Below, one piece after another: positions 1 through 6,365 of a stretch of DNA of 19,323 nucleotides (its first letter is position 1; each line of letters starts with the position of its first letter). Under the pieces are notes generated by a model, which had not been told where the DNA came from, made no database searches, and saw nothing but the letters and a program-made list of their open reading frames with translations. The stretch comes from Chitinivibrionales bacterium. GTDB lineage: Bacteria; Fibrobacterota; Chitinivibrionia; Chitinivibrionales; WJKA01. The stretch spans positions 1 to 19,323 of the forward strand of contig WJKA01000013.1 of the NCBI GenBank assembly GCA_014729375.1, written 5' to 3'. Made by a program: the position numbers and the translations under genes.

Positions 1-649
1 CAGTTACTTCGACGACATTTTTCATGGCGCTTTTCTGAACGCCGAGGTCCCGTATCTCTCGGTTGACCTTGTCGAGCCGTTCTTTCAGTTCCCGTTTGAG
101 GTGCGCAGTCGATCTGGTCTCCTTGTCCAGCTCACTCAATTTAGTCCGGTAGAAATCGACCATTTTAATCCATTTGTCGGGATCGAGTTCCACGGGAGTA
201 TCTTCTTCCTGCGCGACCGCGGTAAGTTTTTTGGTGATATTATCCACAAATGTCCGTTCGGCCTGGGCCTGCGCAATGAGATTGTCGCAGAGTGCAAGGG
301 AATCCTCGAGCGCCTCTTTTCTCATCAGGAGTTTTTTGTGTGCGGTGGAATCCAGCCCCTCAAGATGCTTGGTCATAAAACGGATATCATACAAAACTGC
401 ACTGCCGGTTCCGCTCACCTGTATTGAATGGCGGTCGATCGCTTTGGGAAGATTTTCGAAAGTAATAACATGCTCGCCGGGGGAAAGACTGAGTGAGCCT
501 GTTCGCTGCACCAGCGCACGATCGGAATAGACCGTTACTTCGGTGATAGATGAATTGATCGGTTTAGAGGACGCGGCATGAGAAACGATTAAAACCAGTG
601 CAAATGAAAGAACAGCTTTGCAGCAAATAAAATAGCTTCTTTTTTTCAT
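1..649 (-). CDS. MuiA/DUF4139-family protein, N-terminal part (C-terminus outside window)
   Basis: The reading frame starts at the ATG complementary to 647-649 and stays open to base 1, giving 216 residues of a longer protein. Residues 1-26 are a signal peptide (KKR, then a hydrophobic stretch ending near SHAAS), so the product is exported. The following segment, with ITEVTVYSDRALVQRTG, then a PGEHVITFENLP-type strand and a QVSGTG motif, is the DUF4140 N-terminal domain of the mucoidy-inhibitor MuiA/DUF4139 family. After it, about residues 100-215 are rich in Lys, Glu and Leu and look like the long coiled coil that precedes the DUF4139 beta domain, which would lie beyond the left edge. The biochemical role of this family is unsettled. 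A strong AAGGAG lies 6 nt upstream of the ATG. It is divergent from the hydrolase gene. Family call by recall of motifs. Confidence 0.8.
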   Translation of the reverse strand, partial: MKKRSYFICCKAVLSFALVLIVSHAASSKPINSSITEVTVYSDRALVQRTGSLSLSPGEHVITFENLPKAIDRHSIQVSGTGSAVLYDIRFMTKHLEGLDSTAHKKLLMRKEALEDSLALCDNLIAQAQAERTFVDNITKKLTAVAQEEDTPVELDPDKWIKMVDFYRTKLSELDKETRSTAHLKRELKERLDKVNREIRDLGVQKSAMKNVVEVT

Positions 650-682
650 GAAACAACTCCTTAGAATAAAGTGTGATATAAA

Positions 683-710
683 AATATACCGGATTAATGC
701 GATCCGACAA
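683..710 (-). promoter_or_regulatory. Candidate sigma70-type promoter of the MuiA-family gene
   Basis: On the minus strand, TTGTCG (705-710) is followed after 16 nt by TATATT (683-688), roughly 35 nt upstream of the start codon and just before the AAGGAG ribosome binding site at 655-660. The rest of the 150-bp divergent region is AT-rich, and I could not assign a convincing plus-strand promoter for the hydrolase. Confidence 0.4.
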
Positions 711-787
711 TTAAAATTACAACTGCCATTTAAATTAACATATTTTTAGACCATTAAATCGACAAAAAGTTCCATAATAATTCGACC

Positions 788-792
788 GGGAG
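788..792 (+). promoter_or_regulatory. Ribosome binding site that sets an AUU start
   Basis: GGGAG lies 6 nt upstream of the ATT at 799-801. The hydrolase frame has stop codons at 775-780, and no ATG, GTG or TTG occurs between them and the HG oxyanion motif. This Shine-Dalgarno therefore marks ATT as the most likely initiation codon. Confidence 0.55.
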
Positions 793-798
793 AGAAAA

Positions 799-1581
799 AT
801 TTTACACAGCAAGTACCTTTTATCCGACAAAATCCGTTTTCACTACACCGAGGGCCCCCAGAATGGTGCACCGCTCCTCCTGCTGCACGGGATCAGCGTC
901 CGATGGCAGTCGTTTCTGCCGATTATTCCTTTTCTTATCCCACGATGGCATCTCTTTGCCCTGGATTTCAGAGGGCACGGCGAATCCGGTCGGGCCGATG
1001 CCAGCTATTCAGTCGATGGCTATGCCGCGGATGTACTGCGGCTGATCTCTCAGAAGGTAAAAGAAACGCCGGTCATATTCGGTCACTCGCTGGGAGGCAT
1101 GATTGCCATGCGTGTTGCCGCACAAGTACCGGTGAAAGCGATGATTATCGGCGATTCCCCGATGTTCAATACAACTATCTGTGCCCGTGTCTCTGAGACA
1201 CCCTCGATGAAACAACTTGCCGGTGAGGAATACTCAGTCATTGAGCTTGCCGGTCTGCTTGAGGAAAAATTCCCCGGATTTGATCCAACATTCTACCGCT
1301 ACTGGGCACAGGGCCGTCGCAAGGTCGATCCCGAAGCACTGAAAGCTTTTGAGCGATGGTTCCCGCAATACGACTGCGCCGATGATCTTTCAAAAGCCGA
1401 TTGCCCGGTGTTGCTCCTTCAATCCGACTGGATTTCCGATGATGATGTCACAAAGGCGAAAAACCTGGTTGCCGACCTGACTGTTGCGAAATGCGATAAT
1501 CTCAGCCATGAACTTCATAACGAAAGCAGGGGATACGCCGCGGTTGTGCCGGTTGTACAGTTTCTGGAGTCACTGGCGTAA
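799..1581 (+). CDS. Alpha/beta-fold hydrolase, probable AUU start
   Basis: A cytoplasmic alpha/beta hydrolase of about 260 residues, a normal length for the family. Visible in order are a first strand (YLLSDKIRFHYTEG), the oxyanion-hole LLLLHG, a strand with LDFRGHGES, the nucleophile elbow GHSLGG, a lid region, an acidic loop QSDWISDDD, and the late catalytic-type histidine in LSHELH, so the Ser-Asp-His set looks intact. The substrate cannot be read; esterase or C-C hydrolase are both possible. The start is odd: in-frame stops sit at 775-780, and the first ATG (1099) falls after the nucleophile, so it would remove the oxyanion loop. ATT at 799 with GGGAG 6 nt upstream gives a family-like N-terminus. 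It is convergent with oppF, 31 bp apart. A sequencing error removing an ATG is the main alternative. Confidence 0.85.
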   Translation: MLHSKYLLSDKIRFHYTEGPQNGAPLLLLHGISVRWQSFLPIIPFLIPRWHLFALDFRGHGESGRADASYSVDGYAADVLRLISQKVKETPVIFGHSLGGMIAMRVAAQVPVKAMIIGDSPMFNTTICARVSETPSMKQLAGEEYSVIELAGLLEEKFPGFDPTFYRYWAQGRRKVDPEALKAFERWFPQYDCADDLSKADCPVLLLQSDWISDDDVTKAKNLVADLTVAKCDNLSHELHNESRGYAAVVPVVQFLESLA

Positions 1582-1612
1582 GAGAGGTGGCCGCGTCCGG
1601 GAGAATAGTGAA

Positions 1613-2614
1613 TTATCCCGTCAATTCATCATCATACTTCCGGACACACGCGGCAGACTGTTCCGGCTTGTCTGCACACGGCTCGAGCGGCGGTATTGTG
1701 GAGGCGCATTTCTTTTGTGCAAAGGGGCAGCGCGGGTGAAACGGGCATCCCGGCGGTGGATTGATCGGTGAGGGAGGGTCGCCGGGGAGGATTATCCGTT
1801 TTCGCGAGCGCTCCTTTTCCGGGTCGGCGACCGGCATCGCACTGAGCAGTGCTTTGGTGTACGGATGGCGGGGCCCGGCAAAGATATCTTCCGACGGCCC
1901 TGTTTCCATTATCTTCCCGAGATACATCACGGCAATTCTCATGGAGACATGCTTTACAACAGAGAGATCATGCGAGATAAAAAGCATGGCAAGGCCGCGC
2001 TGTCTGCAGAGATGTGCCATGAGGTTGATAATCTGTGCCTGGATTGAGACATCGAGCGCTGAAACGGGTTCATCGGCAATAATAATTTCCGGATTCATTG
2101 CCAGGGTCCGTGCAATGGCGATCCGCTGCCGCTGTCCGCCGGAAAATTCGTGCGGATATTTAAGGATAAACTCCGGGGCCAGCCCAACCTGCTCCATCAA
2201 TGCAACAACCTTTCCGGTCAGCTTCTTGCGGGACAGCCGGTTTTTTATCAGAACCGCCTCGGCAATGATATCGAACACGGTCATGCGCGGGTCAAGTGAG
2301 GCGTACGGGTCCTGGAAAATCATCTGCACGTTGCTCCTGACAGCGGCAAGATTTTCAGGCGACGGATTTGTTACATCGGCCCCATGCAGAAAAAGCTTTC
2401 CTGCAGTCGGGGGAGCCAGATGAATGATTGTCCGTGCCAGGGTCGATTTCCCGCACCCCGATTCGCCAACCAGCCCGAGGACCTCTCCCTTTGCAAGCGA
2501 CAGGCTTACGCCGTCAACCGCCCGGACTTGCCCTCGCTGCCGCCGGACAATAAGACCGCGGTAGAGCGGAAAATGGGTCCTGATACCGTCCATTTCGAGC
2601 ACGATTTTCTGCAT
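1613..2614 (-). CDS. oppF: Oligopeptide/dipeptide ABC transporter ATP-binding protein, OppF/DppF type
   Basis: One of two ATPase subunits that power uptake of short peptides (or nickel or other solutes in relatives) through the OppB/OppC channel at the inner membrane. Walker A GESGCGKST is at about residues 50-58, the Q-loop MIFQDP near 98-103, the signature FSGGQ at 157-161, and Walker B with ADEP near 180-183. The C-terminal oligopeptide-type extension has HPYTKALLSAMP followed by a cysteine-bearing GCPFHPRC segment typical of the family. At 333 residues it is full length. It is the last gene of the minus-strand operon, starting 10 nt after oppD ends, with GAGGA 7 nt before the ATG. Substrate specificity cannot be inferred without the binding protein. 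Confidence 0.93.
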   Translation of the reverse strand: MQKIVLEMDGIRTHFPLYRGLIVRRQRGQVRAVDGVSLSLAKGEVLGLVGESGCGKSTLARTIIHLAPPTAGKLFLHGADVTNPSPENLAAVRSNVQMIFQDPYASLDPRMTVFDIIAEAVLIKNRLSRKKLTGKVVALMEQVGLAPEFILKYPHEFSGGQRQRIAIARTLAMNPEIIIADEPVSALDVSIQAQIINLMAHLCRQRGLAMLFISHDLSVVKHVSMRIAVMYLGKIMETGPSEDIFAGPRHPYTKALLSAMPVADPEKERSRKRIILPGDPPSPINPPPGCPFHPRCPFAQKKCASTIPPLEPCADKPEQSAACVRKYDDELTG

Positions 2615-2624
2615 GCGCTATCCT

Positions 2625-3635
2625 CTATTCTGTAAATCCTGCCCGGTATTTCGTATCTAACAGCAGGTCGCCGTCATTGATTCTGACACACGCGGTTGCA
2701 TGCCCGTCCTTATGCACTAGTAATTGACAGGGACCATTAACGCATTTGTCAATTTTAAATTCACACCGGGGCGCAAAGGGGCAACCGATTATCTCCCGGG
2801 AAAGGTCCGGCGGAGCGCCCGGTATTGTATACAATTCGTTTCCCCTCTTGGTGAACGCCGGCATGGATTTCTGCAATGCAAACGTATACGGATGACGGGG
2901 GCGGGATAAAACCTGCCCGGCGCTGCCCGATTCCAGGACCCTTCCAGCATACATAATCATGACCCGTTTGCATATGCCGGCGATTACCCCGAGATCATGG
3001 GTAACCAGAATAACCGCACTGTTGTGCTTGTGCTGCAAAGCACCGATCAGGTCGAGTATCTGGGCCTGCACGGTGACATCGAGCGCGGTTGTGGGTTCAT
3101 CGGCGATAACAAGATCGGGATTATTGATCAGCGCCATGGCGATCATCACCCGCTGCCGCATGCCGCCGGAGAACTCGTGCGGAAACTGCCGCATGCGACG
3201 GGGCGCATCCTGAATACCGACCTCCGTGAGGGCATCGATGCCTCGTGCACTGGCCTCCTTTTTCGAAAGGCCGCGGTGAATGGTAAGCGGTTCGACAAGC
3301 TGGCTGCCGATCGACAGATACGGGTTCAGTGAAGTCATCGGGTCCTGGAAAATCATGCCGATCCGGTTACCCCTGATCGACCGGAGTTTTTCGGTGGTGC
3401 ATTTCAGAAGGTCGCAGCCGTCAAATAGTGCTTCACCCGATTCGATTGTGCCGGGCGGTTGCGGAACAAGACCCGTGAGGGAATAACAGAGCACCGATTT
3501 GCCGGACCCCGATTCCCCGGCAATACCCAGTGTTTCCCCTTTGTCGATGTTGAACCCGACACTGTTTACCACGCGCACGGTCCCTCTGCGGGAGTGAAAA
3601 GAGGTTGAAAGGTTTGTCACCGATAGCAGGGGCAT
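2625..3635 (-). CDS. oppD: Oligopeptide/dipeptide ABC transporter ATP-binding protein, OppD/DppD type
   Basis: Partner ATPase of OppF in the peptide importer. Walker A GESGSGKS lies at about residues 40-47, the Q-loop MIFQDPMTSLNP near 94-105, signature FSGGM at 155-159, and Walker B VIADEP near 176-181, followed by TTALD. The C-terminal extension carries HPYTFALQKSMP and a set of cysteines (GCPFAPRC, then further Cys) like that of the OppD/DppD subfamily. The 336-residue length is normal. The ATG lies 3 nt after the oppC stop, and an AAAGGA inside the end of oppC serves as the ribosome binding site, which implies translational coupling. Confidence 0.93.
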   Translation of the reverse strand: MPLLSVTNLSTSFHSRRGTVRVVNSVGFNIDKGETLGIAGESGSGKSVLCYSLTGLVPQPPGTIESGEALFDGCDLLKCTTEKLRSIRGNRIGMIFQDPMTSLNPYLSIGSQLVEPLTIHRGLSKKEASARGIDALTEVGIQDAPRRMRQFPHEFSGGMRQRVMIAMALINNPDLVIADEPTTALDVTVQAQILDLIGALQHKHNSAVILVTHDLGVIAGICKRVMIMYAGRVLESGSAGQVLSRPRHPYTFALQKSMPAFTKRGNELYTIPGAPPDLSREIIGCPFAPRCEFKIDKCVNGPCQLLVHKDGHATACVRINDGDLLLDTKYRAGFTE

Positions 3636-3638
3636 GGA

Positions 3639-4508
3639 TCAGTCCTTTGCCGTGCGGGGATCGAGCGCGTCCCGGAGCCCGTCACCGAGAAAGTTAAGCG
3701 AAAACAGCGTGATCGACAGCGCCAGCCCCGGAAAGATCAGCAGCCACCAGTACTGCTCCATGGAATCGGCGCCTTCCTTGACAAGCAGGCCCCAGGAGCT
3801 CATCGGCGGCTGCACCCCGAGGCCTAAAAAGCTGAGAAACGCCTCAAGCAGCATCACCTGCGGAATTGTCAGGGTCGTATACACGATGATCGGTCCCAGC
3901 ACATTGGGTATCAGGTGGCGCAGTACGATTTTGTGAAGCGACAGCCCCATGGCAACCGCGGCTTCGATATACTCCTGCTTTTTCAGGGTCAGCACCTGCC
4001 CGCGGATTATCCGCGCCATGGTCAGCCACTCGACCGCGCCGATCGCGCAGAAGAGCAGCACGATATTCCGCCCGAAAAACACCATGAGAATGATAACGAA
4101 TATCGTAAATGGGAACGCATACATGATATCAATAAAACGCATCATTGCGGCATCAGTTTTCCCTCCGCAATATCCTGATACAGTGCCGTACAGGACGCCG
4201 ATAACCAGCGAAACGGCTGTTGCGCTGAAACCGACCAGAAAAGATATTTGACCTCCGTAAAGGACCCTGGTCAGAAGGTCTCTTCCCAGAATATCGGTCC
4301 CCAGCCAGTGGCGTGGTCCCGGCGGGCTGGCGCCGAGGGCAAGGTCCTGGGCTGAAAAGGAGTACGGCGCAATCAGCGGTGCAAGCGCCGACAACACGAG
4401 GAGCACAATCAGGCAGAAAAATCCAACAACCGCGGCCCTGTTTTTTGTCAGACGGTACACTGCGTCTCTGTACAGCGAAGTCCCATTTTTGCGGTCCGGT
4501 TTCATCAT
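3639..4508 (-). CDS. oppC: Peptide ABC transporter permease, OppC/DppC type
   Basis: Inner-membrane permease that forms the transport channel with OppB. The N-terminus has a short cytoplasmic segment and a first membrane helix (FFCLIVLLVLSALAPLIAP), then the GTDILGRDLLTRVLYGG motif that is a hallmark of OppC/DppC, further helices, and the cytoplasmic EAA-type coupling loop (EAAVAMG, then IVLRHLIPN) that contacts the ATPases. The FLSFLGLGVQPP motif near the C-terminus is also characteristic. Its 289 residues are the usual length. The start overlaps the oppB stop as ATGA, with two adjacent ATG codons possible (MMKP or MKP). No features suggest a specific substrate. Confidence 0.93.
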   Translation of the reverse strand: MMKPDRKNGTSLYRDAVYRLTKNRAAVVGFFCLIVLLVLSALAPLIAPYSFSAQDLALGASPPGPRHWLGTDILGRDLLTRVLYGGQISFLVGFSATAVSLVIGVLYGTVSGYCGGKTDAAMMRFIDIMYAFPFTIFVIILMVFFGRNIVLLFCAIGAVEWLTMARIIRGQVLTLKKQEYIEAAVAMGLSLHKIVLRHLIPNVLGPIIVYTTLTIPQVMLLEAFLSFLGLGVQPPMSSWGLLVKEGADSMEQYWWLLIFPGLALSITLFSLNFLGDGLRDALDPRTAKD

Positions 4509-5425
4509 TCACCAAGCCTGATACGGGGGTTGAGCCATGCATAGGCGATATCGACAAGCATATTGAAAACAATCATAAGCGAGCCGTAAAAGAGCGCGAT
4601 CCCTGGGACCATAGTATAATCGCGGTTAAATGCAGCATTGACAAAATGCCTTCCAAGCCCGGGTACCTGGAAAATGGTTTCCACGACAAAGGAACCGGTG
4701 ATAATACCTGCGGTGGCCGGTCCGAGAAAGGAGACCACCGGAAGTATGCCGCCTTTGAGCGCGTGCTTGAGGATTATTTTCCATTCGGGTACGCCCTTTG
4801 CGCGTGCAGTGCGGATAAAATCCTGAGGGAGTATCTCAAGCATACCGCTTCTGCACAGCCGGGCGATATATGCCGCGTAGGGAAGGCCGAGCGTTATTGC
4901 CGGAAGGACCCGGTCCGGAAACGAGTGCCAACCGGAAACATTGACCCACCCGAGATTCAGGCCGAACAGCAGGGCAAGGAGCGGTCCGACAACAAAGGTC
5001 GGTATGCAGATCCCCGCCATGGCAAGGGTCATGGGCGCGTAATCGGCGAGGCTGTTGGGGCGGAGCGATGCAATGATGCCCGCAGTCAGGCCGAGTGCCA
5101 GTGCAAGTGCTGTCGCCAGCACTCCGAGCTCGAGCGATACGGGAAAGGAGGTCGCTATCAGCTCGTTGACAGTCCGGTTCGGGTATTTAAACGACGGTCC
5201 CAGGTCGCCTTTCACAATATTTTTCAGGTAGCCGGCATACTGTGCCAGAACAGGCTTATCAAGACCATAATGCTCGTTGAGGTTTCTGAGCACCTGCGGC
5301 GAGACATTTTTCTCCGATGAAAACGGCCCGCCCGGGGCCAGGCGCACCATGAAAAAGGTCAGCGTGGCGATGATGAAAAGCGTCGGGATAGTCTCAATTA
5401 CTCTTCGTACGATAAAAGAAAGCAT
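4505..5425 (-). CDS. oppB: Peptide ABC transporter permease, OppB/DppB type
   Basis: First gene of the importer operon and partner of OppC in the membrane. It begins with the family-typical N-terminus (FIVRRVIETIPTLFIIATLTF, a membrane helix) and the APGGPF motif, then several helices. The coupling loop has FIRTARAKGVPEWKIILKHALK, and the C-terminus has a VVETIFQVPGLGRHFVNAA motif, all standard for OppB/DppB. It is full length at 306 residues. No clear Shine-Dalgarno sequence precedes the ATG. The 89 nt between it and the preceding ligase gene contain two hairpins, so it may be expressed separately from the ligase. No periplasmic substrate-binding protein gene is next to it. Confidence 0.93.
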   Translation of the reverse strand: MLSFIVRRVIETIPTLFIIATLTFFMVRLAPGGPFSSEKNVSPQVLRNLNEHYGLDKPVLAQYAGYLKNIVKGDLGPSFKYPNRTVNELIATSFPVSLELGVLATALALALGLTAGIIASLRPNSLADYAPMTLAMAGICIPTFVVGPLLALLFGLNLGWVNVSGWHSFPDRVLPAITLGLPYAAYIARLCRSGMLEILPQDFIRTARAKGVPEWKIILKHALKGGILPVVSFLGPATAGIITGSFVVETIFQVPGLGRHFVNAAFNRDYTMVPGIALFYGSLMIVFNMLVDIAYAWLNPRIRLGE

Positions 5426-5450
5426 ATCTGATTACTACTGTGCGTTTCGT

Positions 5451-5470
5451 GCATGGCAACCCGGCCATGC
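5451..5470. repeat. Perfect inverted repeat upstream of oppB
   Basis: GCATGGC (5451-5457) and GCCATGC (5464-5470) form a 7-bp perfect stem with a 6-nt loop, 25 nt upstream of the oppB start. It is not followed by a T-run on either strand, so it is not a canonical terminator. An operator or an mRNA leader hairpin would fit. Confidence 0.45.
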
Positions 5471-5484
5471 TTCTACTGTTTTGC

Positions 5485-5513
5485 GGTATAGCCATATCAG
5501 GCTATGCTATACC
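5485..5513. repeat. Inverted repeat with two mutually exclusive stems
   Basis: GGTATAGC (5485-5492) pairs perfectly with GCTATACC (5506-5513). Inside it, ATAGCC (5488-5493) can instead pair with GGCTAT (5500-5505), so only one of the two stems can form at a time. It lies immediately after the lipoate-ligase stop codon in the direction of oppB. No T-tract follows in the minus-strand direction. Confidence 0.45.
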
Positions 5514-5514
5514 T

Positions 5515-6231
5515 TTATGTTATCTGTTCCTCCTGACTCATTCTGTGCTTCAATGCAGAAACAAGCGTTGTGCAAATCTTATGCGGAGTTTTCTGAATTC
5601 CCAGATTTTTCAGGGATGTACAGAATTCATCGTGACCCCGGCCTTTTCTGTAATCCGGCTCCCGGGGCGGATGCCTGAGATACCTGGTGATGAGAGCAGA
5701 GTCGGTCTCGACAAGGAGTGATGACTGATAATAATAAAGAAACGGAGTTCGGGTCATGTAAAGAGAACTTCCGAGTATTTTCCTGCCCTCAACCGCAAGA
5801 TCACTGATTCCCTGCTCCTGTATGTCGAGATTCGTTTCCATTTTCAGCAGTGTTCCCAGCGGTCGATGCACGGCAGAGAAGGTGTCTCTGATTGACCGGC
5901 CTTTTGTTCGTTTGCCGACAACGATCAGGATTACCATACCGGGAGCCAGTACGACGGTACCTCCGCCGCCCCGCCGCTTTATAATCGGTACCTGGTCGAG
6001 TATACACCGGCTTTCAAAAATTTCCCTGCCGGATTTGCATGATGGCCCGTGAACAACCTCAATCCGTTCCTGAACATAGGCGTAAACAAAAGGTAAGTCA
6101 TGGATTGCACCGTATAAAAACAGCGCATCATTTTTCAGTGCATGACCGGGAAAGACGGGCATTATATCTCGGCGTGATATTGGATTCATACAAAAAAACG
6201 GCAGATGCCAGCAAATGAAATTGTCATACAA
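5515..6231 (-). CDS. Lipoate-protein ligase A-like (BPL/LplA/LipB superfamily) protein
   Basis: A member of the biotin/lipoate ligase fold that transfers lipoyl or another short acyl group to a lysine of a carrier protein. The signature RRGGGGTVVLAPG is the substrate loop (RRxSGGG in LplA). ISDLAVEGRKILGSS contains the catalytic-type lysine of the DGRKIxG motif, and YLRHPPREPDYRKGRGH matches the conserved later segment. The protein is short for LplA and lacks the accessory C-terminal domain, like the compact family members. The exact acyl group and target are not readable. The start is uncertain: ATGs at 6231, 6189 and 6162 are in frame, none with a good Shine-Dalgarno. The fold begins near the 6162 start (MPVFPG), with GAG 5 nt upstream, so the true protein may be about 215 residues. 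Confidence 0.8.
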   Translation of the reverse strand: MYDNFICWHLPFFCMNPISRRDIMPVFPGHALKNDALFLYGAIHDLPFVYAYVQERIEVVHGPSCKSGREIFESRCILDQVPIIKRRGGGGTVVLAPGMVILIVVGKRTKGRSIRDTFSAVHRPLGTLLKMETNLDIQEQGISDLAVEGRKILGSSLYMTRTPFLYYYQSSLLVETDSALITRYLRHPPREPDYRKGRGHDEFCTSLKNLGIQKTPHKICTTLVSALKHRMSQEEQIT

Positions 6232-6351
6232 TTTACTATTGGACGGCTGATATGCGCAATTTCGCGGGAATATGAATTTAAAAATTTTTTAGTTCCCGGG
6301 GGGCGTCAATTTATTTTGGACTGTTGCACATTTCAGCGGATTTTTCAGTGC

Positions 6352-6356
6352 GAGGA
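6352..6356 (+). promoter_or_regulatory. Ribosome binding site supporting the lyase start at 6366
   Basis: GAGGA sits 9 nt upstream of ATG 6366. The frame is open further back to a TTG at 6324, but no Shine-Dalgarno precedes that TTG and the extra residues do not resemble the family. Confidence 0.5.
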
Positions 6357-6365
6357 AAAAATATA

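Noticed and set aside
863..1045. Separate small protein starting at ATG 863
   Set aside because: It is out of frame with the alpha/beta hydrolase, whose motif LLLLHG reads through the same bases.
1596..1620. Bidirectional terminator between the hydrolase and oppF
   Set aside because: Only a 5-bp CGGGA/TCCCG pair with a 13-nt loop is seen and no T-run follows.
4313..5320. A 335-codon open frame on the plus strand
   Set aside because: It lies wholly opposite oppB and oppC, whose protein motifs are clear, and its product is low in hydrophobic order and repetitive in charge; it is a shadow of the coding strand.
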